Assembly (NCBI GenBank): GCA_905212635.1
Contig: CAJMFH010000015.1
Span: 1-64,000 of the forward strand
Source of the DNA: an uncultured Lachnoclostridium sp.
Lineage (GTDB): Bacteria; Bacillota; Clostridia; Lachnospirales; Lachnospiraceae
Direction: 5' to 3'
DNA: 64,000 bases
This document shows, in pieces, positions 26,519 through 35,817 of the stretch (its first letter is position 1; each line of letters begins with the position of its first letter). The position numbers and the translations under genes are program-made. The notes under the pieces are model-generated. The model did not search any database. It worked only from the letters and a program-made list of their open reading frames with translations, and was not told the DNA's origin.

Positions 26519-28684
26519 ATGGAGGAGGAACTGTTATTTTTTGATGAACTGACAAAGATATATAATCGAAAAGGGTTTTTTAAGTACACAGCGTCGTTGT
26601 TAGAAGAACATCCGGAGATAGACTTTTGTTTGATTTATTGGAACATTCGACAATTTAAAGTACTTAATAATTTATTTGGGATGCAGACAGGGGATCAGAT
26701 TTTAGTACATATTGCGGATATATTACATAATGAATTTTCCGATCAGATTGCCACCTATGGGCGGCTTGAAGCGGACAATTTTATTTGCTGCGTTCCCAAA
26801 CAGGTAATGGACGCAGGATATTGGAAAGATCTGCTGGATATTTCCTTTTCCATCTCCGGTTCTACGTATCATTTTTATTCTTGCTGCGGATTATATCAGA
26901 TTGAAGACCGCACTCTTCCGATCAACAAAATGGTCGATATGGCACGTCTTGCCATGGACAGCATTAAAACAAACTACATGAAACCATATGCGTGGTATGA
27001 CGGATCCATGTTAGATACCATGATTGAAGAGCAGCGGCTTGTCAGTGATTTCCGCACGGCAATCGCGCAAAAGCAGTTTACGGTATATTTTCAGCCAATC
27101 TGCCGCGCGGATGACGGACTGGTTGTGTCTGCGGAAGCATTGGTACGTTGGATTCATCCACTCCGGGGCATGATCTCACCGGGAAGTTTCATCCCGCTTT
27201 TTGAGAAAAACGGATTGATCCACATTTTGGACCGTTTTGTGTGGAACGAAACATGTGAAATGCTCAAATCGCGTATTGATGCCGGAAAGCATGTCGTTCC
27301 TGTATCGATCAATGTATCACGTGTTGAATTTTACAATCCGGAACTTGCAGATGAAATCAAAGAAATTGTTGATAAACATGAGCTGCCAACCGACCTGATC
27401 AAAATTGAGATTACGGAGACCGCTTATGCGGACAACCCGACACAGGTACAGCAGGCGGTAAAGCGCTTACACGACTATGGTTTTCTCGTGCTGATGGATG
27501 ATTTTGGAAGCGGGTATTCCTCTTTGAATATTTTGAAAAACCTTCCGATTGACATTTTAAAGATTGATATGCAGTTTATGGACAATCTCGACAGCAATGA
27601 AAAGGCATCGATTATTCTGGAAGCGATTATCCGCATGGCAAAATGGATGAAACTTCCGGTCGTAGCCGAAGGCGTTGAGACTCGGAAAGAATGGGACTAT
27701 CTCAAAAGTATGGAATGCGAGATGGTGCAGGGATATTATTTCTACAAGCCGATCCCGCAGGCTGATTTCTGCGAAGTTCTCGATCGGGAAAATCTTCAGA
27801 AATATGCCGTAAAGGAACGAAATCTTTTTGAACTTGATGATACTATTTTTGATATTTTTAACCATTCCAATTCCAAAGAAAATATGCTTTTCTACGATAT
27901 GATCGGCGGTATGGGAGTTGTGGAAATGACCGGCGATTCACTGGAAATTCTGCAAGTCAACCGTGGGTATTATGAAGTTTTTTACGGAACCGAAGCACCG
28001 CTTTCGGAAACAACACCGGTTCTTCATAAAAAAGTAGAGCAGCCGTCACTCAATCTTGTTCTTGATGCCTGCCATATGGCAAAAGACAGCAATCAGGTAC
28101 AATCCATCCAGCTTCATCTGGAACGCCCGGATAAAACTTTTATATGGGTAAATTTGAAACTGCGGTATATCGGAAGCCGTGGACGACATTCTCTCTTCTA
28201 CTTTGCCATCGATAACATTGATGAGTTAAAGAAAGCAGAGCAGGAACGCTATCTGACCGCTTACAGCTCTGCCTTATTGAAAGTATTTGACAAAGTTTAC
28301 CGGCTGGATTACGAAAATGGCATGGCTGAGGTGCTTCACACCAATCGCAGCGATGACATGAAGATCAAAGAACATTATTACTTTAAAGACTTTTTCCAGC
28401 GTTTCTCGAAAATGATCTCGATTGCAAACGGAGAAGAAGCTGACGCTTTTCAGGTGCTGGAATCGAAAGAAATATTGGAAGAACGGCTGGAAGAAAGCGA
28501 CAATGGCTGTTATGAGATCACCTATCATTTCACGCCGCCGCGTGGGAAAACACAGACCATCTCCGCGTTGATCTTTAAAATTGAACTGGAACCCGGTCAC
28601 GAAGAATATCTTTGTTGTATGAAAAACGGCTGCCTCACTAACGAGACAGCCGTTTGGCTTTTATTTTCAGAACTTTTATATTAA
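26519..28684 (+). CDS. Cyclic-di-GMP phosphodiesterase: degenerate GGDEF, EAL, PAS-like C-terminus
   Basis: 721-aa cytoplasmic protein. An N-terminal GGDEF-fold domain (LTKIYNRKGFF, ~10-150) has GRLEADNF instead of GGDEF, so it is not expected to make c-di-GMP. The EAL domain (~170-420) keeps the catalytic motif EALVRW, a DDFGSGYSSL loop and VAEGVET, suggesting an active phosphodiesterase. The C-terminal ~300 residues look like PAS/sensor modules. GATGAGGGGG precedes the ATG. A hairpin terminator lies inside the last ~20 codons, so the C-terminal residues may be recent read-through sequence. Confidence 0.88.
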   Translation: MEEELLFFDELTKIYNRKGFFKYTASLLEEHPEIDFCLIYWNIRQFKVLNNLFGMQTGDQILVHIADILHNEFSDQIATYGRLEADNFICCVPKQVMDAGYWKDLLDISFSISGSTYHFYSCCGLYQIEDRTLPINKMVDMARLAMDSIKTNYMKPYAWYDGSMLDTMIEEQRLVSDFRTAIAQKQFTVYFQPICRADDGLVVSAEALVRWIHPLRGMISPGSFIPLFEKNGLIHILDRFVWNETCEMLKSRIDAGKHVVPVSINVSRVEFYNPELADEIKEIVDKHELPTDLIKIEITETAYADNPTQVQQAVKRLHDYGFLVLMDDFGSGYSSLNILKNLPIDILKIDMQFMDNLDSNEKASIILEAIIRMAKWMKLPVVAEGVETRKEWDYLKSMECEMVQGYYFYKPIPQADFCEVLDRENLQKYAVKERNLFELDDTIFDIFNHSNSKENMLFYDMIGGMGVVEMTGDSLEILQVNRGYYEVFYGTEAPLSETTPVLHKKVEQPSLNLVLDACHMAKDSNQVQSIQLHLERPDKTFIWVNLKLRYIGSRGRHSLFYFAIDNIDELKKAEQERYLTAYSSALLKVFDKVYRLDYENGMAEVLHTNRSDDMKIKEHYYFKDFFQRFSKMISIANGEEADAFQVLESKEILEERLEESDNGCYEITYHFTPPRGKTQTISALIFKIELEPGHEEYLCCMKNGCLTNETAVWLLFSELLY
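28622..28665. terminator. Bidirectional terminator overlapping the end of the EAL gene
   Basis: AAACGGCTG (28624-28632) pairs with CAGCCGTTT (28647-28655). The minus strand has five T after the stem, serving the L,D-transpeptidase gene; the plus strand has a T-rich tail, serving the EAL gene. The plus-strand frame reads through the hairpin. Confidence 0.75.
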
Positions 28685-28693
28685 TAGTTACTA

Positions 28694-30178
28694 TTAGTAA
28701 ATAAATACCGCTTCCTGATATTTTGTCAATTCGTAAATTTTCTTTGAATTTTCCGGTGACAGATTCAGACATCCATGGGATCCCCGTGTTTTATACAGAT
28801 TCTTACTCCAGCGGCTCCACGGCTGCCATGTCGCACAATGGAAACCGGTTCCGGTCCATGTAATTCGAACCCAATATGTAACCGGTGTCTTATAGTTGTC
28901 TCCAACAAGTACGCGGTGTGTCTGATGTTCTTTGATAAAATACATTCCTGTGCGGGTTTTTCGCCCTTCTACCGGCTTCCCGGAAATCGTCTCACACTCA
29001 AATACTACTTTTCCTTTGCGCCATACGTAAATCTTCTGATCTTTCAGCGAAATTTCGGTAAAATTCTGTGTATCCCAATCGTTGGTCTTATTTTCAAGAT
29101 CCATCTGGTACGCGGTATTGGCAAATTTGAGTTTTCTCTTCAATGTCAACGCTGCCTGATTTTCCTTGCTTGGATCTTCCTGATATGCGCTCTGGAGATT
29201 TCCATCAATTGCCGTCTTTAAAGCCTTTTTCAACTGTTTCAATGTCTCTTCATAACTGATTGCCCAGCCATAATCTCCACCGGCTACCGTAATCTTTCTC
29301 CCCTTATGGTTCGTAAAGGTATGTGTCGAACCGACCGTCTTATATTTGAGACACATTTTTTCAACCCAGTCAGAGATCGCATCCTCATCAAACGTTACTT
29401 TTCCATTTTTATAACGAAGCCACGAATAGATTAATTTTGGTCCGACTTTCTCGGTTCGCTCGTCCGTAATTTTCCACGATACCCAGCGCATTACGTAAGG
29501 ATTGCACGCATCTAACTTTTGTTTCAATCCGGCATCATCTGAAAAAATCTTCGGACTCTCATACACTTCCGGGTATTCTTCTTCGCTTGCCAGATCAATG
29601 ACTTCTTTTCCTTCGGCAAGAGCCTCATCAACGGCTTTTGTCAACTGCTGGAACTGTAAAACATTGCCTTTGTCCTCCGGCACAATAACAAGACATTTCT
29701 TTTCATCCGAAAAGGCTACGGCCGCATCTTTTGGCACATTGATTGCATACTCTGTGCTTCCTTTGTACATTTCTGACTTTCTAAGACACTTTTCCAGCTT
29801 TTCGGCATCGTATGTCGGATTCATGTGCAGTTCCAATGTCTTTTTTTTCGGTATGGAAAAAATACAAAACGATTCATGCTGGGCATCGTATTGTTTCTGC
29901 AATGCCTCTTTCAGATCGACCTCATATGAAATGTCCGCTTTGGTCACTACAAGATTTCCATCATTTCTTCCTTTAATTTCCAACTGATAGTTGTCATACA
30001 CTTTCTGAAGCAGTTGTTCAGACTCGTCATAACTCATTCCGGATAATTCATGCTCCCCAATCCAGGTGTTCGCATACCAGCGGTTTCCATAATATACATG
30101 TGCGGCAATTACCAGCACTGAAACCGCAACGACCATTGCTGCGGTAATAATTATCCCTATTTTTACTTTCTTATTCAT
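28694..30178 (-). CDS. L,D-transpeptidase (YkuD) with N-terminal peptidoglycan-binding-like region
   Basis: 494-aa membrane-anchored cell-wall enzyme. One transmembrane helix (~8-30), then a long extracellular part with a PG_binding_4-like region (GMSYDESEQLLQKVYDNY; repeated further on around DYGWAISYEETLKQLKKAL). The C-terminal YkuD domain (~370-494) has the active-site motif SHGCLNLSPENS with the nucleophilic Cys, preceded by HCATWQPW. It forms 3-3 cross-links or attaches proteins to peptidoglycan. The fifth in-frame codon (ATG 30178) has the best spacing to GGAG. Confidence 0.9.
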   Translation of the reverse strand: MNKKVKIGIIITAAMVVAVSVLVIAAHVYYGNRWYANTWIGEHELSGMSYDESEQLLQKVYDNYQLEIKGRNDGNLVVTKADISYEVDLKEALQKQYDAQHESFCIFSIPKKKTLELHMNPTYDAEKLEKCLRKSEMYKGSTEYAINVPKDAAVAFSDEKKCLVIVPEDKGNVLQFQQLTKAVDEALAEGKEVIDLASEEEYPEVYESPKIFSDDAGLKQKLDACNPYVMRWVSWKITDERTEKVGPKLIYSWLRYKNGKVTFDEDAISDWVEKMCLKYKTVGSTHTFTNHKGRKITVAGGDYGWAISYEETLKQLKKALKTAIDGNLQSAYQEDPSKENQAALTLKRKLKFANTAYQMDLENKTNDWDTQNFTEISLKDQKIYVWRKGKVVFECETISGKPVEGRKTRTGMYFIKEHQTHRVLVGDNYKTPVTYWVRITWTGTGFHCATWQPWSRWSKNLYKTRGSHGCLNLSPENSKKIYELTKYQEAVFIY

Positions 30179-30251
30179 CATCTTCTCCATTTCGAAGCAA
30201 TTATTTATTATTTTGTATTAATTGTGGCTCCTAAAAAAGCCCACTATACGA

Positions 30252-30280
30252 AGTATAAAAGGATTCTGGGTACTTGTCAA
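30252..30280 (-). promoter_or_regulatory. Promoter of the L,D-transpeptidase gene
   Basis: TTGACA (30275-30280), 17-bp spacer, TATACT (30252-30257). Confidence 0.8.
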
Positions 30281-30312
30281 GGGATGTCACAGTATTGTAA
30301 TATATTTCTTAT

Positions 30313-30504
30313 TGTAACTATTCAGGATCAATGTGCAAAGCCAGTGGATCGTCGTGCTTGCACGTAAGAGACATTGGTTTCTGCACATTGGTCCTAATAG
30401 AGCTCCCCACCCCCTTATGAGCATTTTTAGCCTTGTCAAAGGCGGGAAAGAACACGAAGTGTTCAAAATGCGAATGAGGGCGGTGGGGGGCCTGAATAGT
30501 TACA
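30313..30504. repeat. Nested palindromic element A
   Basis: Perfect 14-bp arms (TGTAACTATTCAGG at 30313-30326, reverse complement at 30491-30504) enclose further dyads: AATGTGCA..TGCACATT, CCCCACC..GGTGGGG with GCATTTT..AAAATGC, and a short GAACACGAAGTGTTC hairpin. No gene is visible. The layout is that of a foldback or MITE-like element. Confidence 0.65.
30422..30482 (+). repeat. 61-bp direct repeat, copy 1 (inside element A)
   Basis: Shares the core TTGTCAAAGGCG..AACACGAAGTGTTCAAAATGCGA..TGAGGGCG with 30664-30725. Contains two small hairpins, GCCTTGTCAAAGGC and GAACACGAAGTGTTC. Confidence 0.7.
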
Positions 30505-30630
30505 AGAATATTTTGCTCATATGGGCGCTTGCGCTATACAAGCACGCAGTGGTATGGAATGCCCGGCGGCTTCGCCCCCGCCCAATCTCATACCAGCGCA
30601 CTTGCAACCCATATTCGTCAAAACATTCTT
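30504..30630. repeat. Nested palindromic element B
   Basis: Abuts element A. Arms AAGAATATTTTG (30504-30515) and CAAAACATTCTT (30619-30630) with one mismatch; inner ATATGGG/CCCATAT, GGTATGG/TCATACC and a GC-rich GGCGGCTTCGCCCCCGCC centre. Confidence 0.65.
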
Positions 30631-30663
30631 TAGAAGCATAAGATTATACCTTGGTTCTGCACT

Positions 30664-30725
30664 CATTTTTTTCATTTGTCAAAGGCGAAAAAAAACACGA
30701 AGTGTTCAAAATGCGATTGAGGGCG
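30664..30725 (+). repeat. 62-bp direct repeat, copy 2
   Basis: Second copy of the unit at 30422-30482, with about ten differences. It ends 11 bp before the CDF gene stop codon. Confidence 0.7.
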
Positions 30726-30735
30726 CTTGTGCCTC

Positions 30736-31869
30736 CTACCGGTTCTCGACATCAAAAGTAATATCCAGAAAATATTGATCTGCGCTGCCCTTATTCAGTT
30801 CCGCTTCGATCTGCTCCCGAATCTGGTTTTTCTTCCCGTCCAGAACTTCAGGGAGGACGAGGTCGAAGGTAAGGCGGATGCCCGGCTCGCATCTGCTCAC
30901 ACGGAAATCATGCAGCGTGATCTGCGGATTGATTTTGCCGATACAGGCAAGGACTTTTTGTTTCAGTGCATCCGCTTCTTTATCGTCTGTGATGACCGGA
31001 TCGTAATGGATCACAAGGTGAGTGTCAAATTTTTTCAGGCATTCGCGCTCCATGTGATCGATTGCCTCGTGGCTTACGAGTGCGTCAACATTTTTATCAA
31101 TTTCAACATGAATGCTTGCAAAACACTGACCCGGGCCGTAATCATGCACCATCAGATCGTGGCAGCCGATCACCATTTCACAGGACTGAATGTATTTTGT
31201 AAGTTTATCACGCAGTTCCGTATCGGCGCCCTCGCCCAGAAGCGGAGAAACGGTTTCTCTGGCAAGCGAAATTCCGCTGTAAAGGACAAACAATGATACA
31301 ACGAGCCCCATAAATCCGTCAATCTGGTATCCCATGCCATGTTCCACCAGCGTGGCAATCAAAACGGCACTCGTCGCGATAACATCATTGCGGCTGTCCT
31401 CCGCGATTGCTTTCAATGTCATTGAATTTATTTTTCTTCCCATCTTATAGTTGTAGACCGCCATTCCCATTTTGATCACAATAGAAAAAATGAGAACAAA
31501 AAGAACCGCTCCCGAAAATTCAACCGGAGAGGGATGCAGGATCTTTTCCACCGAACTCTTCGCAAGTTCAAAGCCGATAAATAAAATCATCACGGCAACC
31601 GTAAGACTCGCCAGATACTCAGACCGCGCATGTCCATAAGGGTGCTCTTTGTCTGCCGGTTTTTCTGCAATTTTAAATCCGATCAGCGTAACGATCGAAC
31701 TTGCCGCATCCGATAAATTGTTCAGCCCATCTGCCGCAATTGACATGGAACCGGCGAGATTTCCAATAATAATCTTGCTTCCCGCCAGAATGCAATTGCA
31801 GAAAATGCCTGCAATTCCAGATATTTTTCCAATCAATGTACGTTTTTTCGTCTTCTCTTCCTGCTGCAT
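30736..31869 (-). CDS. Cation diffusion facilitator family transporter
   Basis: 377-aa CDF exporter of divalent metals such as Zn, Co or Mn. Six transmembrane helices in the first ~215 residues with GSMSIAADGLNNLSDAASS (~47-65; metal site with Asp/Asn), HPYGHARSEYLASL (~82-95) and EDSRNDVIATSAVL (~165-178), then a cytoplasmic domain with His-rich positions (HDLMVHDYGPGQCFASIHVEID). GGAGG seven bases before ATG 31869 sets the start, 17 bp after the ECF S gene, so it closes the cobamide operon. Whether it handles cobalt is speculation. Confidence 0.9.
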   Translation of the reverse strand: MQQEEKTKKRTLIGKISGIAGIFCNCILAGSKIIIGNLAGSMSIAADGLNNLSDAASSIVTLIGFKIAEKPADKEHPYGHARSEYLASLTVAVMILFIGFELAKSSVEKILHPSPVEFSGAVLFVLIFSIVIKMGMAVYNYKMGRKINSMTLKAIAEDSRNDVIATSAVLIATLVEHGMGYQIDGFMGLVVSLFVLYSGISLARETVSPLLGEGADTELRDKLTKYIQSCEMVIGCHDLMVHDYGPGQCFASIHVEIDKNVDALVSHEAIDHMERECLKKFDTHLVIHYDPVITDDKEADALKQKVLACIGKINPQITLHDFRVSRCEPGIRLTFDLVLPEVLDGKKNQIREQIEAELNKGSADQYFLDITFDVENR

Positions 31870-31886
31870 CTCATTTCCTCCAATCC

Positions 31887-32504
31887 TCATTTTCTCCTGC
31901 ATATCCCATATTTTTCCTGCATCCGTACCAGTTTTTTGCGCATCGGCTTCCATGCAAAATAGACAAAAACAACTGTACTGACACCATGTATGACATCAAA
32001 CAAAAAACCACTCGCTTCCATCATCCAGAATCCGCTCCACGACGGTGTATCCGTAACCAATAACAGCGACGCGAAATTAAGGATCGGCCCATAAACAAAT
32101 ACCGTTGCCAAAAAGCCTATGATCATCGGAAGAATTTTCCCCTGCATCGAGCGGCAGAATCCTCCGATGATACCGATAATTCCCCAGCTGAGCATCTGAA
32201 ACGGCGTCCATGGTCCCTGTGAAAACATAAAGTTTGACAAAAAGCCGGAGAGCATACCCACAAGCATTCCCGGCACACTGCCAAAACAACTTCCGGTAAT
32301 GAGCACAAGCGCCGACACCGGCTTAAACTGCGGAAGCCAGAAAAAGACACCGCGCGAAATCGCAATGATTGCCGAAAGTACCGTAATCATAATCATGTCT
32401 TTCATGCGTACCCGTCTTGCCAGATAAAAGAGAAATCCGGCAAATCCAAGTAAGATCAGCACCGCACACGGCACATAATAATGGCTACATAACCAATCCC
32501 GCAT
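31887..32504 (-). CDS. ECF transporter S component, probably cobamide-specific
   Basis: 205-aa protein with about six transmembrane helices, S-component-like in size and topology: KDMIMITVLSAIIAISRGVFFWLPQFKPVSALVLITGSCFG, then GMLVGMLSGFLSNFMFSQGPWTPFQMLSWGIIGIIGGF. This is the substrate-capturing subunit of an energy-coupling factor importer. Specificity is inferred from the cobalamin riboswitch and the transcobalamin-like proteins in the same operon; sequence alone does not show it. AAGGAG seven bases before ATG 32504; it overlaps the 3' end of the ATPase gene by 20 bp, suggesting coupled translation. Confidence 0.75.
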   Translation of the reverse strand: MRDWLCSHYYVPCAVLILLGFAGFLFYLARRVRMKDMIMITVLSAIIAISRGVFFWLPQFKPVSALVLITGSCFGSVPGMLVGMLSGFLSNFMFSQGPWTPFQMLSWGIIGIIGGFCRSMQGKILPMIIGFLATVFVYGPILNFASLLLVTDTPSWSGFWMMEASGFLFDVIHGVSTVVFVYFAWKPMRKKLVRMQEKYGICRRK

Positions 32505-33915
32505 CTTCCATCTCCTTTGTATTAATGCAATCAAATATCATACTGATCTGTGGCTTATACACGAGATTCTGCATCAGAACCTCGTGTGGTTCGCCCTCGC
32601 TTGCCACATCGCCTTCGAACAAAAAGACAACATAATCTGCAATTTCTCCCACAAGATCAATGTCATGTGTGATAATGATAATCTGCTTTTTCTCCCGGAA
32701 CATATTTACCACTTTTTGGAAATTTTCTTTCATCAGCGGATCCATTCCCTTTGTTGGTTCATCCAATATGACGACATCTGCGTGTTTCATAAGAAATTTC
32801 AACGCCGCCGTAAGATGCTGTTCCCCTCCGGAACAATCGAGCGGATTTCTATCTGCGACCGGTGCGATCATTTCCATCAGTTCCTCCGGTATATCGTCCT
32901 CTACATCAAGTTCATCCCTTACTGTATCTTTGGTAAAAATAGTAAGTACATCCTGCGACATCATCACGCAGCGGCTTATCATTTTTTTGCCAAAATATCC
33001 GCTGAACATTTTTCCCAACGTCGTTTTTCCGGCTCCATTGGGACCGATCCAGCAATTGACCCCCGCTGCGATCGTCATCTGCGGAATATTGAGAACCGTT
33101 TCGCTGCCATAAGCTTTCCGGATATTCCGCACTTTCTTCCATACTTTCACTTCTTTAGGTTCCCTGTGAATCGCCGTTTTTTCCGCCAGTTCTCTTACTT
33201 TCTTCCGGACTTCCGGCAATGGCATCTGCGGAGCATCCAAAATTCGGCGCTGCCACGGCAGAAACCGCCTCTGATAACCGCCTGTCGTTCCTTTGGAAAG
33301 CCAGATCACTTTGTCCGCCTTTTCATATATATATTCACTGTCGTGCTCGACAATGACAAAAGAAATCCCCATTTCTTCATGGATCCGCACAACCATTTCC
33401 CAAAATACACGTGCCGAGATCGGATCCAGCTGCGAAGTTGGCTCATCCAGCACAACCATTTGCGGATTCATGCAAATGACGGACGCCAGAGCAAGTTTCT
33501 GTTTCTGACCGCCGGAAAGTTCTGACACGCCTTTATGAAACCAGCTTTCAATGCCAAAATACGTTGCAATCTCCGCCACCCGGTTTCGGATCGTCTTCGC
33601 CGGCATGGCAATATTTTCCAGCCCAAATGCCAGTTCATGCCAGACCTTATCACACACAAGCTGGTTGTCCGGATTCTGTCCGACATATCCAATCGTCCCT
33701 GCCGGCACTTCATCAACCGGCACTCCCTGATAATACACCTTTCCCTCCAGTGTTCCCACCCGGTTGATCCGCGGAATCATTTCGCGCAGCAGTGTCGTTT
33801 TTCCTGAGCCGGAAGGCCCCATAATAAGCGTAATTCCCTCTTCTATGCTGCATTTTATGTTGGAAAGAATGGTCTTTTCTCCAATCTTCTTTTTTTCAAT
33901 CGCTATGTCTATCAT
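32485..33915 (-). CDS. ECF transporter fused double ATPase (EcfA1-EcfA2 in one chain)
   Basis: 476-aa energy-coupling ATPase with two ABC domains. Domain 1 (~1-235): Walker A GPSGSGKTT, Q-loop GQNPDNQLV, signature LSGGQKQKLALA, Walker B MVVLDEPTSQLDP. Domain 2 (~270-476): GPNGAGKTT, CSGGEQHLTAAL, VVILDEPTKGMDP. The general ECF module at 53492-55210 uses two separate genes instead. GAGAGG before ATG 33915; the start shares an ATGA overlap with the EcfT stop codon. Confidence 0.92.
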   Translation of the reverse strand: MIDIAIEKKKIGEKTILSNIKCSIEEGITLIMGPSGSGKTTLLREMIPRINRVGTLEGKVYYQGVPVDEVPAGTIGYVGQNPDNQLVCDKVWHELAFGLENIAMPAKTIRNRVAEIATYFGIESWFHKGVSELSGGQKQKLALASVICMNPQMVVLDEPTSQLDPISARVFWEMVVRIHEEMGISFVIVEHDSEYIYEKADKVIWLSKGTTGGYQRRFLPWQRRILDAPQMPLPEVRKKVRELAEKTAIHREPKEVKVWKKVRNIRKAYGSETVLNIPQMTIAAGVNCWIGPNGAGKTTLGKMFSGYFGKKMISRCVMMSQDVLTIFTKDTVRDELDVEDDIPEELMEMIAPVADRNPLDCSGGEQHLTAALKFLMKHADVVILDEPTKGMDPLMKENFQKVVNMFREKKQIIIITHDIDLVGEIADYVVFLFEGDVASEGEPHEVLMQNLVYKPQISMIFDCINTKEMEDAGLVM

Positions 33916-34700
33916 AATTCCTCTCTTTCGGTCTGCCACCAGATTAACACGCAAAATGCCACAGTAATCACGGCATTCGCCATTCCAAAATGGATCTCAA
34001 CCCGTGGGATCAGCAGGCAGAATGGTTCGCTGACCCTTTGCAGCACAACGAGAACAACCAATGCTGCCATGCAGATGATATCCCCCGGTAAAAGCCGGAA
34101 TGGCGTGTAACTGGTTCTCAATTTGCTGCCATATGCCCGGCATTCCATCGCATCCGCGATCTCAAGTCCATTTTCCAATGCCCAGTTAATCAAGATAGAA
34201 ATCGAGCGGATTGCAGAGATCAAACGGTTCCACAATCCCCTTGCCGGCTCCATGGACATTTGAAAATGATAGATTTCTACCAATTTGTCCGCGTAACGGT
34301 TGACCGAACGGATTGCCAGAGATAACACGATCGCCGCCGGCGGAAACAGATATTTGAACACAATCACCATTTTTTCCGAGGTCATTCCACGTCCCATCCG
34401 GTAAGTCCACCGGCACAACAGCCACAGCTGAACTCCGGCAAAAGCACCATATGCCAGCGACTCCATCGTCACAATATTATCGTTCAGGTAAAAAAGGTAG
34501 GTCTCCCCCTGATGATTGACGAGCGCATTTACAATAATTGACAATGCCGTCATTCCCAAGAGTGCCACCACACTTTTTAAGGACGGAGCAATGACAAATT
34601 CAAGTATCAGAAAAAGAACTGACACATAGGGATTTCGCGTCAAGCACAAAAGGACGATGACCGCCACGTATTTTACAAATTCTACCAAAGGGTGTCTCAT
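33912..34700 (-). CDS. ECF transporter T component (EcfT/CbiQ-like)
   Basis: 262-aa membrane scaffold with four to six hydrophobic segments and the coupling-helix motif ALENGLEIADAMECRAYGS (~183-201), where the A-x-R-A type residues contact the ATPases. It links the S component to the ATPase. Start overlaps the stop of the DUF4430 gene by four bases; end overlaps the ATPase start. A dedicated, group-I-like arrangement, unlike the shared ECF module elsewhere in the window. Confidence 0.88.
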   Translation of the reverse strand: MRHPLVEFVKYVAVIVLLCLTRNPYVSVLFLILEFVIAPSLKSVVALLGMTALSIIVNALVNHQGETYLFYLNDNIVTMESLAYGAFAGVQLWLLCRWTYRMGRGMTSEKMVIVFKYLFPPAAIVLSLAIRSVNRYADKLVEIYHFQMSMEPARGLWNRLISAIRSISILINWALENGLEIADAMECRAYGSKLRTSYTPFRLLPGDIICMAALVVLVVLQRVSEPFCLLIPRVEIHFGMANAVITVAFCVLIWWQTEREEL

Positions 34701-35743
34701 TTACTTTCTCCACTCATAAAATCACTCCCGAGATCTGCCCCCAGACCATTGCAGGTATAACGCCACTGAATGGCTTCTCCTGCCTTCAATACATACCGCG
34801 AGCACCCATAATTTGGATACCATCCATCGACATTGTACATCCAGCCGGACAGATTGCCGCAGTCAAATTCATACAAATTTCCAATTCCCTCAACATAACT
34901 CGATCCATACATCGGTGTATAAGAACTTTCCATCTGAATGGAATATGCCTTGCAGACCTGCTCAAGGATATCGTACACAGTCTGCCCTTTTTTGCATTTT
35001 ACTTTTGTTGTCTTCAGAATCCAGCCATCTCCGACATAGTTTTCTTTTCCGCCCTTAAGATTTTCCATATTTTGTAAAATTGTCAGGCAGTCGATGGAAA
35101 TAGTAACATAAAATTCCTCGTCGTTATCCACTTCCTGATCATCCGGATTGACCGGAAGCGGTTTCCCGGATGGCACCGGTTCGGTCTTAAAATCATCCTG
35201 ATCCGTCGCCGTTCCATCACTTATCTTGCGGTCGTCATCTTTTTTTGCCTCATCATTCTGCCGCAGTTCCTCATTTTTTGGAACGGTTATAACAACTTTG
35301 GGATACTTCGTATTCTGCTTTGCTTCCTTCTCTTTTTGTTTTGCAATTTCTTCCTTTGTCTGAGACGTTTTTCCCTGTTTTGCTGCTTTTTCACTCTTTT
35401 TTTCGTTTTGCTTTTTTTCAGTCTTTTTCTCATCCGGCGCCGTTTTCCCTGTAGTCTCTTTCTTTGGTTTCGCCGTTTCTTCTGCCTTTTGCTTTTTTTC
35501 TGTTTTCTTCCCCTTTTGCCCGGTCTGTTCCTTCGGTTGTTCTGCCTCCGCAGTCTCTGTCTCTGCATCTTCCTCCATGAGAATCTGTTCTTCCCCGATC
35601 TCCACCGGCTGAAGGGCTTCCATTGCCCGTTTCTGCTCATCCTTCACCGAATGAATCGAAGTACCGGCAATTGCTGCCGCAACAACAAGAAGAACGACCA
35701 CAGCAGACAGAATCATCTTCCAATTCCGCTTGAAAAATCTCAT
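34697..35743 (-). CDS. Membrane-anchored DUF4430 (transcobalamin beta-domain-like) protein
   Basis: 348 aa. One N-terminal transmembrane helix (~10-28) without a cleavage site, then a long Lys/Glu/Gln-rich, probably extended linker (~45-205) that could span the cell wall. The C-terminal DUF4430 domain (~215-340) includes GWILKTTKVKCKKGQTVYDILEQ, SSYVEGIGNLYEFDCGNLSGWMYNVDGWYPNYGCSRYVLKAGEAIQWRYT. DUF4430 is the C-terminal (beta) domain family of transcobalamin and intrinsic factor. Position between the toroid protein and EcfT suggests that it receives cobamide and hands it to the ECF transporter. A GCTGCACA hairpin lies in the 74 bp upstream. Confidence 0.8.
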   Translation of the reverse strand: MRFFKRNWKMILSAVVVLLVVAAAIAGTSIHSVKDEQKRAMEALQPVEIGEEQILMEEDAETETAEAEQPKEQTGQKGKKTEKKQKAEETAKPKKETTGKTAPDEKKTEKKQNEKKSEKAAKQGKTSQTKEEIAKQKEKEAKQNTKYPKVVITVPKNEELRQNDEAKKDDDRKISDGTATDQDDFKTEPVPSGKPLPVNPDDQEVDNDEEFYVTISIDCLTILQNMENLKGGKENYVGDGWILKTTKVKCKKGQTVYDILEQVCKAYSIQMESSYTPMYGSSYVEGIGNLYEFDCGNLSGWMYNVDGWYPNYGCSRYVLKAGEAIQWRYTCNGLGADLGSDFMSGESK

Positions 35744-35817
35744 AACAATCTCCTTTTAATACAGCTGCACACTTTGTCGCAAAATGTGCAGCCATGATTT
35801 TTCTAAATTAACTGAAT

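Noticed and set aside
30333..30778. Plus-strand frames of 85-102 aa across the 30.3-30.7 kb repeats
   Set aside because: They run through nested palindromes, with no ribosome site and no recognisable domain.
35287..35640. 117-aa Lys/Arg/Gln-rich frame inside the DUF4430 gene
   Set aside because: Out-of-frame reading of the Lys/Glu-rich linker; composition is an artefact of the A-rich codons.
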